DNA of 40,537 nucleotides from Nitrospirota bacterium (lineage in GTDB: Bacteria; Nitrospirota; Thermodesulfovibrionia; UBA6902; DSMQ01), in contig JACRGX010000068.1 in the NCBI GenBank assembly GCA_016212185.1, forward strand, positions 1 to 40,537, given 5' to 3'. Position 1 is the first letter of the stretch; every line of letters begins with the position of its first letter. Positions 38,267-40,537 of the stretch are shown here, one piece after another. Under the pieces are notes generated by a model that had not been told where the DNA came from, searched no databases, and saw only the letters and a program-made list of their open reading frames with translations. Both the position numbers and the translations under genes were made by a program.

Positions 38267-38917
38267 TTACCTTATCCTCCTTACATATATATTCACTTTA
38301 ACCTCTGAAACATCAGACCTGACGTTTTTTCGGGTTATGTTTAAATAGACAGTATAATGAAAATCCTCGGTAACATCCGAAATATCCACGGGCTCTGTCT
38401 TAACGGAATAGACTTTTGCAACGCTGTTGACCGGCCCTTCTATCTCAATAGTCCTGGGTTCCACTTCTATTTTCTTAACCGCAAACCCCTCTGCCGGCAG
38501 GCCTGTAATTACGGGTTTTACCGGAACACTCTTCTTCAGTTTCTCCTCAATCGTTAATTTTACTTTCTGCGGAGAAATTTTTGTGACAACAAGGCTTTTG
38601 GGCAGGCGGATATCATCTCCCGCAATCAAAAAATTCGTCTCTCCCTTTTTAGCGTTTTTGAGGTCTATGGCAACGCTTATGTTATCCTGTTTCAAATTCT
38701 TTAAAAGTCTCTCCTGCCCTTCTATCGTAAGGCTTACTGTCTTGGCAGTCTCTACGAATTCCAGTCCGGGAGGTAAATTTTTGAAACCTAAGGGAACATC
38801 CATAATAATCCCGGAACGCCCTTTTGAGACAACAAAAAACCAGAGCGCAACCGCCAATGCAAATGAAATCAGCTTCAAAAGGGGATTTGCCGTTATAAAA
38901 CTAATTTTATTTTTCAT
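38267..38917 (-). CDS. YbbR-domain protein (CdaR-like regulator of CdaA)
   Basis: 216 residues from ATG at 38917. GAAGGA is nine bases upstream, and the start overlaps the cdaA stop by 11 bp. One N-terminal span (LLKLISFALAVALWFFVVSK) leads to two YbbR-type beta domains (~30-115 and ~120-210): VPLGFKNLPPGLEFVETAKT, VSLTIEGQERLLKNL, VKPVITGLPAEGFAVKKIEV and RTIEIEGPVNSVAKV. In Firmicutes such proteins control the diadenylate cyclase through the membrane. Only two domains are present, fewer than in Bacillus CdaR. Confidence 0.92.
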   Translation of the reverse strand: MKNKISFITANPLLKLISFALAVALWFFVVSKGRSGIIMDVPLGFKNLPPGLEFVETAKTVSLTIEGQERLLKNLKQDNISVAIDLKNAKKGETNFLIAGDDIRLPKSLVVTKISPQKVKLTIEEKLKKSVPVKPVITGLPAEGFAVKKIEVEPRTIEIEGPVNSVAKVYSVKTEPVDISDVTEDFHYTVYLNITRKNVRSDVSEVKVNIYVRRIR

Positions 38918-39680
38918 TTTTTTTGTCCTTCGGCGACACAAAAATTTCAGTAAGAAATTCCCTGAGCGACCCCATATCCACGTTCTTCCTTATATTTCCT
39001 CCAATTGATATGGCAATAGTGCCGGTTTCCTCGGAAACTATTATGGCAACGGCGTCCGTCTCCTCTGTTAAGCCTATACCTGCCCTATGCCTTGTGCCCA
39101 GAGATTTGGAAAGCTCTGCACTGAGCGTCAGCGGCAAAAAACAACCTGCCGCAACAATGCGGTTGCCGCTGATAACCACAGCTCCGTCATGAACAGGAGA
39201 CGTGGGGTGAAAAATACTTAAAAGCAATTCCTTGGCAATCTTTGCATCTAACTGCACGCCTATCTCAATAAAATCTTTTAAACTTGTTTCCCTTTCTATC
39301 ACCATCAGGGCGCCTATTTTCCTGTTTGCAAGCGCAACCGACGCCCTTACGATTTCCTCAAGAGACCTAAGCTCCTCGGCAGGTGTTAGCGAAGACAGAA
39401 AACGCGCCTTGCCCATCTGCGCCAAAGCCCTTCTGATCTCCGGCTGGAACAGGATTACTATCGCCAGAACCATCTGTGCCCAAAGGCTCTGAATAAGCCA
39501 GTCCACTGTATACAGCCCTGTGTAGCCGGAAAATAAAAAAGCCAGAAGCAGCACGCCGAGGCCTATAAGCATCTGGGCGGCTTTTGTGCCCTTGATTATC
39601 AAAAGCACGCGGTAAACTATAATTGTTACAAGAAAAATATCAAGGATATCCTGCCATCTGAGCTGACTTAAAATTCCCAT
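38907..39680 (-). CDS. cdaA: CdaA-type membrane diadenylate cyclase
   Basis: 257 residues from ATG at 39680 (MGILSQLRWQDILDIFLVTI). It makes c-di-AMP from two ATP. Three N-terminal spans are followed by the DisA_N catalytic domain with HPTSPVHDGAVVISGNRI (DGA motif) and SLGTRHRAGIGLTEETDA (RHR motif), both intact. An in-frame start 20 codons earlier would run into the divergent cysteine synthase gene and lacks support. TATAAT lies seven bases before the chosen ATG. It heads the cdaA-ybbR-glmM unit. Confidence 0.95.
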   Translation of the reverse strand: MGILSQLRWQDILDIFLVTIIVYRVLLIIKGTKAAQMLIGLGVLLLAFLFSGYTGLYTVDWLIQSLWAQMVLAIVILFQPEIRRALAQMGKARFLSSLTPAEELRSLEEIVRASVALANRKIGALMVIERETSLKDFIEIGVQLDAKIAKELLLSIFHPTSPVHDGAVVISGNRIVAAGCFLPLTLSAELSKSLGTRHRAGIGLTEETDAVAIIVSEETGTIAISIGGNIRKNVDMGSLREFLTEIFVSPKDKKNEK

Positions 39681-39687
39681 ATGTTTT

Positions 39688-39722
39688 ATTATAACAGTTT
39701 TTTTCAATTCCTGTGGTATAAT
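39688..39722. promoter_or_regulatory. Divergent -10 boxes of cdaA and the cysteine synthase gene
   Basis: Minus strand: TATAAT at 39693-39688, seven bases before the cdaA ATG. Plus strand: extended -10 TGGTATAAT with TATAAT at 39717-39722, six bases before the cysteine synthase ATG. Both imply leaderless starts. The 48 bp between the two ATGs hold the complete control region. Confidence 0.62.
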
Positions 39723-39728
39723 CCCCCT

Positions 39729-40537
39729 ATGAAACCTCATGGAAATATTTTAAATCTCATAGGGAATACCCCTGTTGTCAGGCTTAACCGCATACCTGAA
39801 TCCGGAGGCGCAGAGATATGGGCCAAACTGGAAGGCTTTAACCCCGGCGGCTCTGTCAAGGACAGGATTGCCCTTTCTATGATAGAGACGGCTGAAAAAA
39901 ACGGGCAGTTAAAACCCGGCGGAACAATCATTGAACCTACAAGCGGCAATACGGGAATCGGGCTGGCAATGGTGGCTGCCGTAAAAAAATATAGATGCAT
40001 ACTTACTATGCCTGAGACCATGTCCATGGAAAGAAGGCAGATATTTAAGGCCTTCGGGGCAGAGATGATCCTGACGGCCCGGGACAAAGGGATGATGGGC
40101 GCTGTGGAAGAGGCAGAGATAATACTGAAAAATAATCCGGAATATTTTATGCCGATGCAGTTTGAAAACCCGGCAAATCCTGAAATTCACAGGCAGACAA
40201 CCGCTATTGAAATCCTTGACGCCCTCAGCGATGAAATAGGCGGGTTTGTCGCCGGAGTCGGCACCGGCGGCACTATTACAGGCGTCGGCGAAGTGCTGAA
40301 AAGCAAAAATTCCGGCATATGGATTGCGGCAGTTGAACCTGCCGGCTCGCCGGTGCTCTCAGGAGGAAGTCCGGGCCCGCATGAGATTGCGGGCATAGGC
40401 GCGGGTTTTTATCCTGGGGTTTTAAATACAAAAATTTATGATGAAATAATTACCGTTGCCAATGCAGATGCGGCTGATATGACAAGACAGCTTGCCGTGA
40501 AAGAAGGCATTCTTGCAGGCATTTCCTCAGGCGCGGC
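39729..40537 (+). CDS. cysK: Cysteine synthase (O-acetylserine sulfhydrylase), 3' end outside window
   Basis: About 269 residues are visible of the usual ~300-310. It joins sulfide to O-acetyl-L-serine with PLP. LIGNTPVVRL and LEGFNPGGSVKDRIALSMIE carry the PLP lysine. PTSGNTGIGLAMVAA is the substrate loop, MPMQFENPANPEIH the active-site loop, GVGTGGTITGVGEVL the phosphate-binding loop, and EGILAGISSGA the serine that holds the pyridine nitrogen. CysM or a cystathionine beta-synthase-like form is not excluded. It is divergent from cdaA. No ribosome binding site; an extended -10 is directly upstream. Confidence 0.94.
   Translation, partial: MKPHGNILNLIGNTPVVRLNRIPESGGAEIWAKLEGFNPGGSVKDRIALSMIETAEKNGQLKPGGTIIEPTSGNTGIGLAMVAAVKKYRCILTMPETMSMERRQIFKAFGAEMILTARDKGMMGAVEEAEIILKNNPEYFMPMQFENPANPEIHRQTTAIEILDALSDEIGGFVAGVGTGGTITGVGEVLKSKNSGIWIAAVEPAGSPVLSGGSPGPHEIAGIGAGFYPGVLNTKIYDEIITVANADAADMTRQLAVKEGILAGISSGA

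Overview
The window looks like chromosomal DNA of an uncultivated, moderately GC, Gram-negative bacterium with anaerobic-type cobalamin synthesis. I infer Nitrospirota (Thermodesulfovibrionia-like) or a deltaproteobacterial relative. The grounds are the mix of a CbiX/CbiC corrinoid pathway, NtrC-type sigma-54 control, a DUF3187-like outer membrane protein, and the many in-gene repeats seen in such genomes. No rRNA, tRNA or phylogenetic marker allows a firm placement.

Bases 1-10985 are a cobalamin operon on the minus strand. It begins at a cobalamin riboswitch with an intrinsic terminator (10704-10985) and runs cobU, cobT, cobS, cobC, cobQ, cbiB, cobD, cbiA, a cbiX-cbiC fusion and cbiM (cut by the window edge). 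These genes cover cobalt import, cobalt insertion, ring rearrangement, amidation, the aminopropanol arm and lower-ligand attachment. The operon is full of 7- and 8-bp tandem repeats and small palindromes, both between genes and in frame inside most of them. Genes to the right of about 16.5 kb are nearly free of these.

Bases 11068-16440 hold a small possible nuclease-fold protein, an outer membrane barrel, an RHH/PIN toxin-antitoxin pair with paired operator palindromes, and two adjacent secreted proteins. One secreted protein carries a cohesin domain. The other carries a dockerin, a LamG domain and one YD repeat.

Bases 16575-26072 are an Rhs locus on the minus strand. It has a Sec-exported protein of about 2006 residues with its own promoter, a candidate lipoprotein immunity gene, and then three repeat-bounded cassettes. 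Each cassette starts with a ~250-bp homologous block followed by a different C-terminal tip and a different downstream gene. The last one is frameshifted and has lost its tip.

Bases 26212-40537 are mostly housekeeping: VapBC, a divergent phosphoglycerate kinase, a truncated APS-kinase-like gene, a small secreted Ala/Lys-rich protein, a two-component NtrC-type system divergent from a ZIP metal transporter, ComEC, MtgA, the cdaA-ybbR-glmM unit (c-di-AMP and cell-wall precursor) and a divergent cysteine synthase. Several genes here have a -10 box 5-8 bp before the ATG, so leaderless mRNAs are likely.

The best candidate for something undescribed is a family of ~160-175 bp intergenic elements (four full copies and one fragment). 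They fold as three nested stems, and the stem sequences differ between copies while pairing is kept.
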